From assembly GCA_038729325.1 (NCBI GenBank), contig JAVYSG010000008.1, positions 1 through 32,444 on the forward strand: 32,444 bases of DNA, read 5' to 3'. Positions 23,283-30,212 of this stretch are shown here, one piece after another. The stretch comes from UBA509 sp038729325 (GTDB taxonomy: Archaea; Thermoplasmatota; Thermoplasmata; Thermoplasmatales; Thermoplasmataceae). Under the pieces are notes generated by a model. That model saw only the letters and a list, made by a program, of their open reading frames with translations. It searched no databases and had not been told where the DNA came from. Each line of letters opens with the position of its first letter. Positions within the stretch are counted from its first letter, which is position 1. The position numbers and the translations under genes were made by a program.

Positions 23283-23690
23283 ATGCTTATCAAAATCCAG
23301 GATGAACCCATTGATTACAGTGATCTCATAGAAAAAATGCGGAACGAATCTGTTGGATCAATCGTAAGCTTTCTCGGTACTGTACGAAACACATCAGTTA
23401 ACATGAAAGTATCCGGACTGGAATACAGCAGCTACAGGGAGATGGCACTGAAAATGATAAAAGAAATTGCGGAAGAAGCAGTAAAAAAGTACAGGATAAC
23501 GGACTACGCCATAGTTCATCGCCTGGGAAGGCTCAGCCTGAAGGAGGATTCTGTTGCCATATGCGTTGCTTCCGCCCACAGGAAAGAGGGGTTTCGCGCC
23601 TGCGAATTTATAATCGATGCCATAAAGGAGAAAGTCCCAATCTGGAAAAAGGACCTTGTTGCAGGCGGTGAAGAAAAATGGAGGGACTGA
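23283..23690 (+). CDS. moaE: Molybdopterin synthase catalytic subunit MoaE
   Basis: The 135-residue protein is the large subunit that binds the pyranopterin and receives sulfur from MoaD thiocarboxylate. Visible motifs are GSIVSFLGTVRNTS near residue 25, LEYSSYREMALKMI, and the active-site stretch SAHRKEGFRACEFIIDAIKE followed by VPIWKKDLVAGGEEKW, with the conserved lysines. Length is normal for the family. It is separated from moaA/moaD by the fdhA operon. The start fits a leaderless transcript. Confidence 0.95.
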   Translation: MLIKIQDEPIDYSDLIEKMRNESVGSIVSFLGTVRNTSVNMKVSGLEYSSYREMALKMIKEIAEEAVKKYRITDYAIVHRLGRLSLKEDSVAICVASAHRKEGFRACEFIIDAIKEKVPIWKKDLVAGGEEKWRD

Positions 23691-23814
23691 TAAATAGCAT
23701 CGTTCATGCAGGTGCATTCCATGGGCATAAATGAATCCATGAATCTCCCGTGGTCATCATAAGGACGCGAATGTGCTAATATCTTTACCAAAGCCTGGTA
23801 TTTTTCAGTAAATA

Positions 23815-24345
23815 TTATTCCATAATGTTGCCGGATTCATCCATTTTATTCCTGATGCCAGTGGCATTCCTGTAATCCTCTTCAGTGTTTATATTGAAGA
23901 ATGCATATCTTGAGAATTCAGCGGCATCGATGTATACGGGCTTCATCGCATGGATCATTGCAATGAGGTTCTTCTGCGGCTTCAGTTTTCCGCTGTAAAT
24001 TGCGAACATGGGTTCAATCCTCCCATCCGGATGACGCGGAACAGCTGCCCTTCCACTGTAATTATCAAGCAATTTTTTCAAATCCCCTAGAGTGAAGAAG
24101 GGCATGTCACCACCCACAAGCATAAAAGCACCATATTTCACAGTTAGCTCAGAAACAAGCTCCATTATATTGCTGGAACTGTCAGGCACATATGGGATAG
24201 GTATACTGACCCTTGAATACACCTGCACCTCCATGACAGCACTCACTCTGTTAACAACTGATTCCAGTAATGTTGTGCCACCAATCTTTAGGAGATGTTT
24301 GCCTGGAAGTCTTTCAGACATTTTAACCGGAATTATACCTAACAT
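23815..24345 (-). CDS. mobA: Molybdenum cofactor nucleotidyltransferase MobA-like
   Basis: A compact 176-residue nucleotidyltransferase fold. The N-terminal loop GIIPVKMSERLPGKHLLKIGG is a degenerate version of the family GGxSxRMGxDK motif. The metal-binding strand MLVGGDMPFF and a C-terminal FNINTEEDY match MobA. It would transfer GMP from GTP to molybdopterin to make the guanine dinucleotide form used by FdhA. It is shorter than E. coli MobA (about 194). GGAGG lies 3 bases before ATG 24345. Related sugar or CDP-type nucleotidyltransferases are possible, but the gene neighbourhood favours MobA. Confidence 0.82.
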   Translation of the reverse strand: MLGIIPVKMSERLPGKHLLKIGGTTLLESVVNRVSAVMEVQVYSRVSIPIPYVPDSSSNIMELVSELTVKYGAFMLVGGDMPFFTLGDLKKLLDNYSGRAAVPRHPDGRIEPMFAIYSGKLKPQKNLIAMIHAMKPVYIDAAEFSRYAFFNINTEEDYRNATGIRNKMDESGNIME

Positions 24346-24444
24346 ATTCCTCCATGATCAATGCATTAATACAATTTAACTGATGAACGCCTGCCATCTG
24401 ATTTTATCAGTCAAAATTTTATGGTGTAATGACATGCAACTGCA
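24346..24444. promoter_or_regulatory. Divergent promoter region, mobA / moaC
   Basis: TTTTATGG at 24417-24424 is centred about 25 bases before moaC ATG 24445. A perfect small hairpin CTGAT-TTT-ATCAG spans 24399-24411. The mobA ribosome binding site is at 24349-24353. No further gene is present. Confidence 0.4.
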
Positions 24445-24882
24445 ATGATTAATATTTCTGAGAAGGGAATTGTGAGAAGATTTGCAAGGGCCTCCGGCAG
24501 AGTCAAGCTGGAGCCGGAAACAATAAATCTCATAAGAGACCACAAAATCAAGAAGGGCGATGTGGCAGAAGCAGCCAAGATCGCGGGCATAACAGGTGCA
24601 AAGGAGGCGTGGATGCGGATGCCCTACTGTCACCAGATTCCACTGGAATCCGTTGATTTTTCATTTGAGCTTGATGCAGACGGTGCCAGGGTGACGTGCT
24701 CCGTACTTGCCAGCTGGAAAACGGGCGTTGAAATGGACGCACTCAGCTGTGTTTCATCCGCTCTTCTCACAGTGTGGGACATGGTGAAGTATCTGGAAAA
24801 GGATGAGACAGGGAACTATCCTCACACAAGGATATACGATATTATTGTAGAGGAAAAGGAGAAAGGTGTTGCACGATCATAG
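24445..24882 (+). CDS. moaC: Cyclic pyranopterin monophosphate synthase MoaC
   Basis: The 145-residue protein converts the MoaA product to cyclic pyranopterin monophosphate. It matches the family at GDVAEAAKIAGITGAKEAW, the catalytic YCHQIPLESV (family LCHPL), and the TGVEMDALSCVSSALLTVWD region followed by KYLEKDE. The length is slightly short but covers the whole domain. First gene of a five-gene + strand operon; the moaB start overlaps its end by 17 bases. TATA spacing supports a leaderless ATG. Confidence 0.95.
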   Translation: MINISEKGIVRRFARASGRVKLEPETINLIRDHKIKKGDVAEAAKIAGITGAKEAWMRMPYCHQIPLESVDFSFELDADGARVTCSVLASWKTGVEMDALSCVSSALLTVWDMVKYLEKDETGNYPHTRIYDIIVEEKEKGVARS

Positions 24883-25357
24883 AATTTCAGGATTTGCTGC
24901 CTCCTTTCATGTGATTACATGCAGCAGCACCAGAACCGTGGAAAATGATGACTCTGGCAGGGGAATCATTGACGTAATCAGGGAAAAGGGCCACAGGATA
25001 TCAGGTTATGAGATAGTGGATGATGACATGGAACTTATCCGGAAGGCTGTGATTTCCGGCCTTGAATCATCTGATGCAGTAATAATCACAGGTGGAACAG
25101 GTATCACTTCCCGGGATGTCACAATTGAAGCAGTCCGTGGAATTGCAGACTATGAAATGACAGGTTTTGGTCACGTTTTTGCTCTCATATCGTTCCAGAA
25201 GATTGGAGCTTCTGCAATAATGTCCAGATCAGCCGCATTCATTGTGAAGCGGAAACCTGTGTTCTGCCTTCCCGGATCGCCGGATGGCTCAATTCTGGCT
25301 GTTTCCAGCCTCATACTGGATCAGATTGATCATATACATCATGAACTGGGGAGATAG
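24866..25357 (+). CDS. moaB: Molybdopterin adenylyltransferase MoaB/MogA
   Basis: The 163-residue protein of the MoaB/Mog fold adenylylates molybdopterin before metal insertion by MoeA. It shows NDDSGRGIIDVI, the adenylyl-binding ITGGTGITSRDVT, GFGHVFALISFQKIGASAI and FCLPGSPDGS. The start is GTG 24866 or the adjacent TTG 24869, preceded by GGAAAAGGAG; there is no suitable ATG. The coding region overlaps moaC by 17 bases, and its stop is directly followed by the moeA ATG (TAGATG). Confidence 0.93.
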   Translation: MLHDHRISGFAASFHVITCSSTRTVENDDSGRGIIDVIREKGHRISGYEIVDDDMELIRKAVISGLESSDAVIITGGTGITSRDVTIEAVRGIADYEMTGFGHVFALISFQKIGASAIMSRSAAFIVKRKPVFCLPGSPDGSILAVSSLILDQIDHIHHELGR

Positions 25358-26593
25358 ATGAGCGCTGAAGTAAGGAAAAAAATGGGTCGTTTCAGCAACA
25401 TTGTTTCAATGGATGAAGCCTTCAGAATGGCCAGGGAATACCGCTGGAAGGGGCTGCCTGTGATGGAAGTGGAAACTGCAAATTCCGCAGGAATGATAGC
25501 TGCCCGGACCATTCTGGCACGGCGAAACTCCCCCACAGTCCCTAGAAGCCTCGTTGACGGGTTTGCCATAAAATCGGGTGAGACAGAAGGAAGCAGTGCT
25601 GCTGATCCATCCCGTTTCCGTATTGCAGGGAAATCTGAAGCAGGAAAGGGTTTTGATTCCGCTGTCTCAGAAGGCGAATGCGTTGAAATATATACTGGCG
25701 GAATTATTCCTGAGGGAGCCGATGCTGTTGCGATGGCAGAAAGCGTTACCAGTTCCGGCGACTTTATCCTCATAAGTTCCCCTGTTTCTGAGGGTGAAAA
25801 TGTTGCGGGTGCTGGAGAAGACATTCAGGCCGGCACAGCAATAATCAATTCGGGCAGTGTGATAAGGCCATGGCATCTCCCAGCCATGATTGACGGAGGC
25901 GTCAGCAATCTGCCTGTATTCTCACCGCTTCGGGTTGGCATACTCAGCACCGGAGACGAGCTGTTTCCGGATGCAGGTGATCATGTGGAGAATTCCGGGA
26001 TGACATCTCTTATGAAACTTTTTCCGGATACAATAATTAAAACATTCTGGCTTGGCCAGGCCCATGATGATCCGGAGGAGATTGCAGGGAAAATCAGAGA
26101 GAGCTCTGGAAAATGGGATATTTTATTGATAACAGGAGGAAGCAGCCTTGGCAGGAAGGATGAGGTTCCTGAATCCATGGAGATTTCCGGTTCCATTAAG
26201 GTTTTTGGAGGAATGAGAACGAAACCGGGTAGAACAACCTCACTCTATTCGCTGGATGGCAGACCTGTAATCTCCCTTTCTGGCTTTCCGTCAACATCAA
26301 TACTGATTGCAGACCTTATGGTTGAAGTGCTCCTTGTGACACTCACAGGAATACCAGACTACAGGATCAGATTGCGGCTGCCAATCGATTCTGACATCAG
26401 TACTGGGTCCGGTTATACAAGATTTATTCCCGGAAAACTGGAAAGAAGGGATGGAAGAACCACTGTGGTGCCGGAATCCGGTAACAGGGGCATGCGTCTG
26501 AGCTCCCTTCTTCATTCTTCTGGCATAATAATCATTCCGGATACAGTGGAAGGATATCGTGCGGGGGACTTTGTGGAATTCAGGCTGTGGTGA
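25358..26593 (+). CDS. moeA: Molybdopterin molybdenumtransferase MoeA, first copy
   Basis: The 411-residue MoeA-type protein has the four-domain layout: VDGFA at 66-70 (family MDGYA, Asp kept), YTGGIIPEGADAV, ILSTGDEL, LLITGGSSLGRKDE and GGMRTKPGRTT, then LSGFPSTS. It would insert molybdate or tungstate into adenylylated molybdopterin. Its motifs diverge more from the consensus than the second copy's, e.g. SLVDGFA rather than AMDGYA and LSGFP rather than LPGNP. It has no C-terminal extra domain. It is encoded immediately before the second MoeA, an arrangement suggesting two proteins with distinct metal or partner specificity. Confidence 0.9.
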   Translation: MSAEVRKKMGRFSNIVSMDEAFRMAREYRWKGLPVMEVETANSAGMIAARTILARRNSPTVPRSLVDGFAIKSGETEGSSAADPSRFRIAGKSEAGKGFDSAVSEGECVEIYTGGIIPEGADAVAMAESVTSSGDFILISSPVSEGENVAGAGEDIQAGTAIINSGSVIRPWHLPAMIDGGVSNLPVFSPLRVGILSTGDELFPDAGDHVENSGMTSLMKLFPDTIIKTFWLGQAHDDPEEIAGKIRESSGKWDILLITGGSSLGRKDEVPESMEISGSIKVFGGMRTKPGRTTSLYSLDGRPVISLSGFPSTSILIADLMVEVLLVTLTGIPDYRIRLRLPIDSDISTGSGYTRFIPGKLERRDGRTTVVPESGNRGMRLSSLLHSSGIIIIPDTVEGYRAGDFVEFRLW

Positions 26594-26598
26594 ACATC

Positions 26599-28422
26599 AT
26601 GAGAAGCATTTACAGGAATCTTGTTACATTCAGGAAGGCCATTGAACTGGTTGAGGCCAATATGCCTCCCGTCATGGAGACTGAAACGGTTTCCATAGAT
26701 GATGCGCTTGGCAGGATCGTGTCAGAGGATATTTTCTGCCCCATGAACACCCCGCCATTTAACAGGGCAACCATGGACGGCTATGCTGTGAGGTCAACTG
26801 ACATCGCGGGCTGCAGCCCGGATAAACCGGTTACTCTCGTAATATCCGGTGAATCTTTCATAGGAACTGAACCTCCGGCCCTGACGGAAGCTGGAAAATG
26901 CATCAGAATCTCTACCGGATCAATCGTTCCACCAGGCGCGGATTCCATTGTGCCTGTGGAATCAACATCTGAGATTGCGGGAAATGTAATTATCACGCAA
27001 GCCACATCCCGCGGTGAAAACATTGCAGAAGCTGGAAGCGATATGGCAGAAGGTTCCCTGGTGTTGGGGAAGGGCCGGGAAATTCAGCCACATGACGTGG
27101 CAGTTCTTGCATCCATGGGAATCAGCAAAGTGAGGGTTTTCAGGCGCATCAGAGTATCTGTTATCTCTACCGGAAACGAACTCATAGGTGCCGGTGAGCC
27201 TTACTCCCCTGGTAAAATATACGAGGCAAATTCCCACATGGTACTTTCGGACCTGTCCACCATGAAATTTATGGAAACCAGATTTCTGGGACTTGTCCCC
27301 GACAGAATGGACGAGATTGAGAGAACTGTCCTGTCCGGACTGGAACATTCTGACATTGTCCTACTGTCTGGAGGCAGTTCAGCCGGTGAATCCGATCTCG
27401 TTTATGCCATGGCTGAAAAACTTGTGCCCGGAATAATATTCCACGGAGTCCTTGCCAAGCCTGGCCTTCCCACAGTCTTTGCCAGATCGGGCGAAAAGAT
27501 AATCATTGGACTTCCTGGTTTCCCGGTTTCTGCTGCAATGATTCTGAGGACCATTTTCCTTCCGGGCATAGCTGAAATGGCTGGAATGACAGGTGAAAGG
27601 ATCACTATTCACGGGGTACTGGGGAAAAGGGTTACCCTTGAAATTGGAAAGCAGAATCTCATACCTTCCAGAATGCTCCACGGAAATCCCTCAAGAATAT
27701 ACCCTGTGCAGGGACTCTCAGGATCAATAAGCAGGTTCAGCGGTACATCCGGCTATATTTCACTTCCAGGTACAACTAAATTTATGGAGGCTGGAGATCC
27801 GGTGGATTTCCATCCATGGAGCCAGGGGTGTTCCCTGCCTGCTGCCGGGATTACAGGTACCGTTGAAAGGCAGAATGCCCGGATCATTCGTGAATTTCTC
27901 CCTGGAACAGCAATGGCATATTCATCTCCGGAAGAAGCTGTTGAAATGATACTGAACATGGATGTGGATGCCATTGTCCTCAAGTCAGTGGTGGATTCAG
28001 AAACCGGCTCTGCCATTGGAGGCATTCCTGCCAATCTGACTGAAAGCGTCAGGATTTACGAACTGGGAAGGAGAAGCATATGGGCCCGTGGCAGCCCGGA
28101 GATTGCCAGTGCTGACAAACTCGAAGGGTATATTGAAAAATGCAGCAGCATAGTTGGCCCTTCGCTGAAATATCTTGAGAACATTATTGGAAAGAACGCC
28201 ACGGAAAAAAGAATTGTGGCTGCAATCCGGAGGAATGTACCTGTTTATGGTCAGAATCTTACCAGCGGAAATCAGCTTGTTCTGGTGGAGGGGGATCCTG
28301 AAGAAGTAGATGGAATCACTGTCATGACCTACGCTGACCTGCTTCTGGTTCGCACCGGTGCGTCCCATATTATCCATAAGATGGACGCTCGGTTTCGTTC
28401 GGAAAAGTCCGGGAGACGATGA
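26599..28422 (+). CDS. moeA: MoeA, second copy, with C-terminal periplasmic-binding-like domain
   Basis: The 607-residue protein has a canonical MoeA in residues 1-395: PPFNRATMDGYAV, STGSIVPPGADS, VISTGNELIG, LSGGSSAGESDL, LAKPGLPT and GLPGFPVSA. Residues about 400-607 form an extra domain in the place where many archaeal MoeAs carry a periplasmic-binding-protein-like domain thought to sense or deliver oxyanion or cofactor. This one is hard to match by eye and may be divergent. ATG 26599 is preferred because GGTGA lies 5 bases upstream; GTG 26587 or 26590 would overlap the previous stop. It ends with an ATGA overlap into mobB. Confidence 0.92.
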   Translation: MRSIYRNLVTFRKAIELVEANMPPVMETETVSIDDALGRIVSEDIFCPMNTPPFNRATMDGYAVRSTDIAGCSPDKPVTLVISGESFIGTEPPALTEAGKCIRISTGSIVPPGADSIVPVESTSEIAGNVIITQATSRGENIAEAGSDMAEGSLVLGKGREIQPHDVAVLASMGISKVRVFRRIRVSVISTGNELIGAGEPYSPGKIYEANSHMVLSDLSTMKFMETRFLGLVPDRMDEIERTVLSGLEHSDIVLLSGGSSAGESDLVYAMAEKLVPGIIFHGVLAKPGLPTVFARSGEKIIIGLPGFPVSAAMILRTIFLPGIAEMAGMTGERITIHGVLGKRVTLEIGKQNLIPSRMLHGNPSRIYPVQGLSGSISRFSGTSGYISLPGTTKFMEAGDPVDFHPWSQGCSLPAAGITGTVERQNARIIREFLPGTAMAYSSPEEAVEMILNMDVDAIVLKSVVDSETGSAIGGIPANLTESVRIYELGRRSIWARGSPEIASADKLEGYIEKCSSIVGPSLKYLENIIGKNATEKRIVAAIRRNVPVYGQNLTSGNQLVLVEGDPEEVDGITVMTYADLLLVRTGASHIIHKMDARFRSEKSGRR

Positions 28423-28931
28423 AACTGTTTCGCATACTGATCGCAGGGCCCAGCGGTGCGGGAAAAACGACCATTTCAGAACAGATCATAGGCACTCTGT
28501 CCCGTGAAGGGATCAGAGTTTCATTCATAAAGGATATTCCTCATGACGATGCGGATTTTGACAAGAAGGGGAAGGATACCTATCGTGCTATTTCCAGGGG
28601 TGCTGTAATGTCTATTGGCAGATCCCCGTCAGGGTCCTTCATTAACATTCGTGGCAATATGGATCTCGATAAACTGCTGCAGATTGCTGAAAACAGTTCC
28701 AGTGTATGCATAGTCGAAGGATTTGCCAGTGAGGCCAGCTCACTGCACTTTGATGCCAGCATATATCTGAAAGTGGATCAATCGGAAGTGAAATCATCCG
28801 GTGCCCATGCACAGGTGAGATCAGATAAGGGGAGAAGAGATTTTGACCTTGAGCATGGAAGCCTGGAACTCGTGGACTTCATTGCATCACTGGTTCATGG
28901 AAATGAAGAACATGAAAGAAATTCAGAATAA
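28419..28931 (+). CDS. mobB: Molybdopterin-guanine dinucleotide biosynthesis protein MobB
   Basis: The 170-residue P-loop GTPase-like protein has Walker A AGPSGAGKTT at residues 9-18, then IKDIPHDDADFDKKGKDTYR, matching the MobB HD.D.D..GKDT.R motif, and VCIVEGFASE. It binds MobA and is thought to supply GTP for dinucleotide formation. It is the last gene of moaC-moaB-moeA-moeA-mobB. The ATGA overlap with moeA implies coupled translation. Confidence 0.93.
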   Translation: MKLFRILIAGPSGAGKTTISEQIIGTLSREGIRVSFIKDIPHDDADFDKKGKDTYRAISRGAVMSIGRSPSGSFINIRGNMDLDKLLQIAENSSSVCIVEGFASEASSLHFDASIYLKVDQSEVKSSGAHAQVRSDKGRRDFDLEHGSLELVDFIASLVHGNEEHERNSE

Positions 28932-29059
28932 TTCGGTGATGTCTGCATTGCCGGGGAACCACGGATCGGCTGAAGGAATTCTTTCTTAAAAATACTTTTA
29001 TGCAGGGGTGAAACAAGTATGGTTCTCCTGTTTCCATCACCATGTCAGGATAAACAACC

Positions 29060-29080
29060 GATATCATCCTTCCTGATATC
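29060..29080. repeat. Inverted repeat downstream of mobB
   Basis: GATATCA and TGATATC flank a 7-base loop in the 28932-29162 gap between mobB and the convergent cyclophilin gene. It is not GC rich and not followed by a T run, so it is not a typical terminator. The rest of the gap holds no convincing gene. Confidence 0.35.
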
Positions 29081-29162
29081 AGTTGAAAATTGAACCCATG
29101 TGCTAAAGTATGGCTGAAATAAGCAGCCACAATAATTATACTGGAATGATGCGGGTACCTGA

Positions 29163-29615
29163 TCAGAGTACCCTTGCAGTCTTTATTGCCACAGGCGACA
29201 GAGGACGATCATTCCTGTCCCTCTTAACGTTGCTTATGGAATCAACAACATCCATGCCTTCAGTAACCCTTCCAAAGACTGGATGCTTTCCATCCAGGTA
29301 GTGATTGTCAACCACATTTATGAAAAACTGACTCCCGCCGGTGTTGGGTCCTGCGTTTGCCATGGATAACGTACCCCTGGTGTTACTGTACTTTTTGTTG
29401 AATTCGTCCTTTATGGTATATCCAGGACCGCCCATGCCAGTGCCTTTAGGATCCCCTCCCTGAATCATGAAACCAGGTATTACCCGGTGAAAAATAACAC
29501 CATTGTAAAATCCCTTTTCCACAAGTTTTTTGAAGTTGCCCGCTGTAATTGGCATATCGTCGAAGAGCTCTATTTTCACATTTCCCATGGTTGTTTCCAG
29601 TAAAACAGATGTCAT
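29163..29615 (-). CDS. Cyclophilin-type peptidyl-prolyl cis-trans isomerase
   Basis: The 150-residue cyclophilin catalyses proline isomerisation during folding. It contains FHRVIPGFMIQGGDP with the catalytic Arg, GTLSMANAGPNTGGSQFFI, and HPVFGRVTEGMDVV. It is cytoplasmic, with no signal peptide. ATG 29615 is chosen because conserved sequence begins there and a TATA-like CATAAATTAA (- strand, 29639-29648) is about 28 bases upstream; ATG 29633 and a frame extending to 29807 lack conserved residues. Confidence 0.94.
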   Translation of the reverse strand: MTSVLLETTMGNVKIELFDDMPITAGNFKKLVEKGFYNGVIFHRVIPGFMIQGGDPKGTGMGGPGYTIKDEFNKKYSNTRGTLSMANAGPNTGGSQFFINVVDNHYLDGKHPVFGRVTEGMDVVDSISNVKRDRNDRPLSPVAIKTARVL

Positions 29616-29638
29616 AGCACTCCAGTAGTCCATTATGG

Positions 29639-29648
29639 TTAATTTATG
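29639..29648 (-). promoter_or_regulatory. TATA-like element for the cyclophilin gene
   Basis: CATAAATTAA on the - strand is centred about 28 bases before ATG 29615 and only 10 before ATG 29633, favouring the downstream start. Confidence 0.45.
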
Positions 29649-29735
29649 TTTTCGCAACTCACCGGCAGATTTGCTTTTAAGCTTTGTTTTCCAACTGAAG
29701 GGCAGATATTTTAATCTGATCTGATTATTAGAGGA

Positions 29736-29745
29736 ATGTATACAT
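29736..29745. promoter_or_regulatory. Palindromic TATA/operator upstream of the HxlR regulator
   Basis: ATGTATACAT is a perfect 10-base palindrome centred about 25 bases before ATG 29766. It probably serves as the TATA element, and by its symmetry it could also be a repressor site for the regulator itself. Confidence 0.5.
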
Positions 29746-29765
29746 ATTGAAATACGGAGAAAAAA

Positions 29766-30116
29766 ATGACACAGAATGTCAGGATGAAAAGTTGCATGAT
29801 AGTTCACGAAGGCAGACAGATCTGCATAGATCCATCCATTCCTTTGCTTTCAGTTCTGGGGAAAAAATACACCATGCTTATTCTTGGGGTCCTTGGCAAC
29901 GTGAACCATGGCAGTAACTTCAATGAAATACGCAGGGTAATACCTGGATCAAGTTCCACCATGATATCAAAGAGACTCGCAGATCTCACCGATCTGGGTC
30001 TCGTGAAAAGATATGAGGCTGATGGGCGCATCATGTATTCACTCACTGACCTTGGTATTACTGTCAGGAGGGACCTTATACCTATTTTCAGTTATATGGA
30101 GGAACATCCGCATTGA
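29766..30116 (+). CDS. HxlR-family winged-helix transcriptional regulator
   Basis: The 116-residue protein shows the HxlR pattern: PLLSVLGKKYTMLILGVLG near residue 25, FNEIRRVIPGSSSTMISKRLADLTDLGLV as the recognition region, and the wing RIMYSLTDLG. One Cys pair near the N terminus (Cys10, Cys20) could be redox sensitive, as in some family members, but that is speculation. It diverges from the cyclophilin gene and is leaderless by TATA spacing. Its targets are unknown; self-regulation through the palindrome is plausible. Confidence 0.85.
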   Translation: MTQNVRMKSCMIVHEGRQICIDPSIPLLSVLGKKYTMLILGVLGNVNHGSNFNEIRRVIPGSSSTMISKRLADLTDLGLVKRYEADGRIMYSLTDLGITVRRDLIPIFSYMEEHPH

Positions 30117-30212
30117 ATGCAGGAAAAACAAATTATGCACATTCTGCATGTTCCTGAGAAAATATGCTGAAACTTACCGGTGTTTCAACTGATCCCAGGT
30201 GGTGATATTTAA

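Noticed and set aside
23691..23814. ATGATGA on the - strand in the moaE-mobA gap, resembling a C box
   Set aside because: No matching D box or terminal stem was found; the gap looks like two converging gene ends.
29018..29092. A 24-codon + strand frame after mobB, starting MVLLFPSP
   Set aside because: Very short, Pro/Ser-rich without pattern, and it contains the inverted repeat; chance openness is the simpler view.
28879..29130. An 83-codon - strand frame over the end of mobB
   Set aside because: It overlaps mobB and has no promoter or domain.
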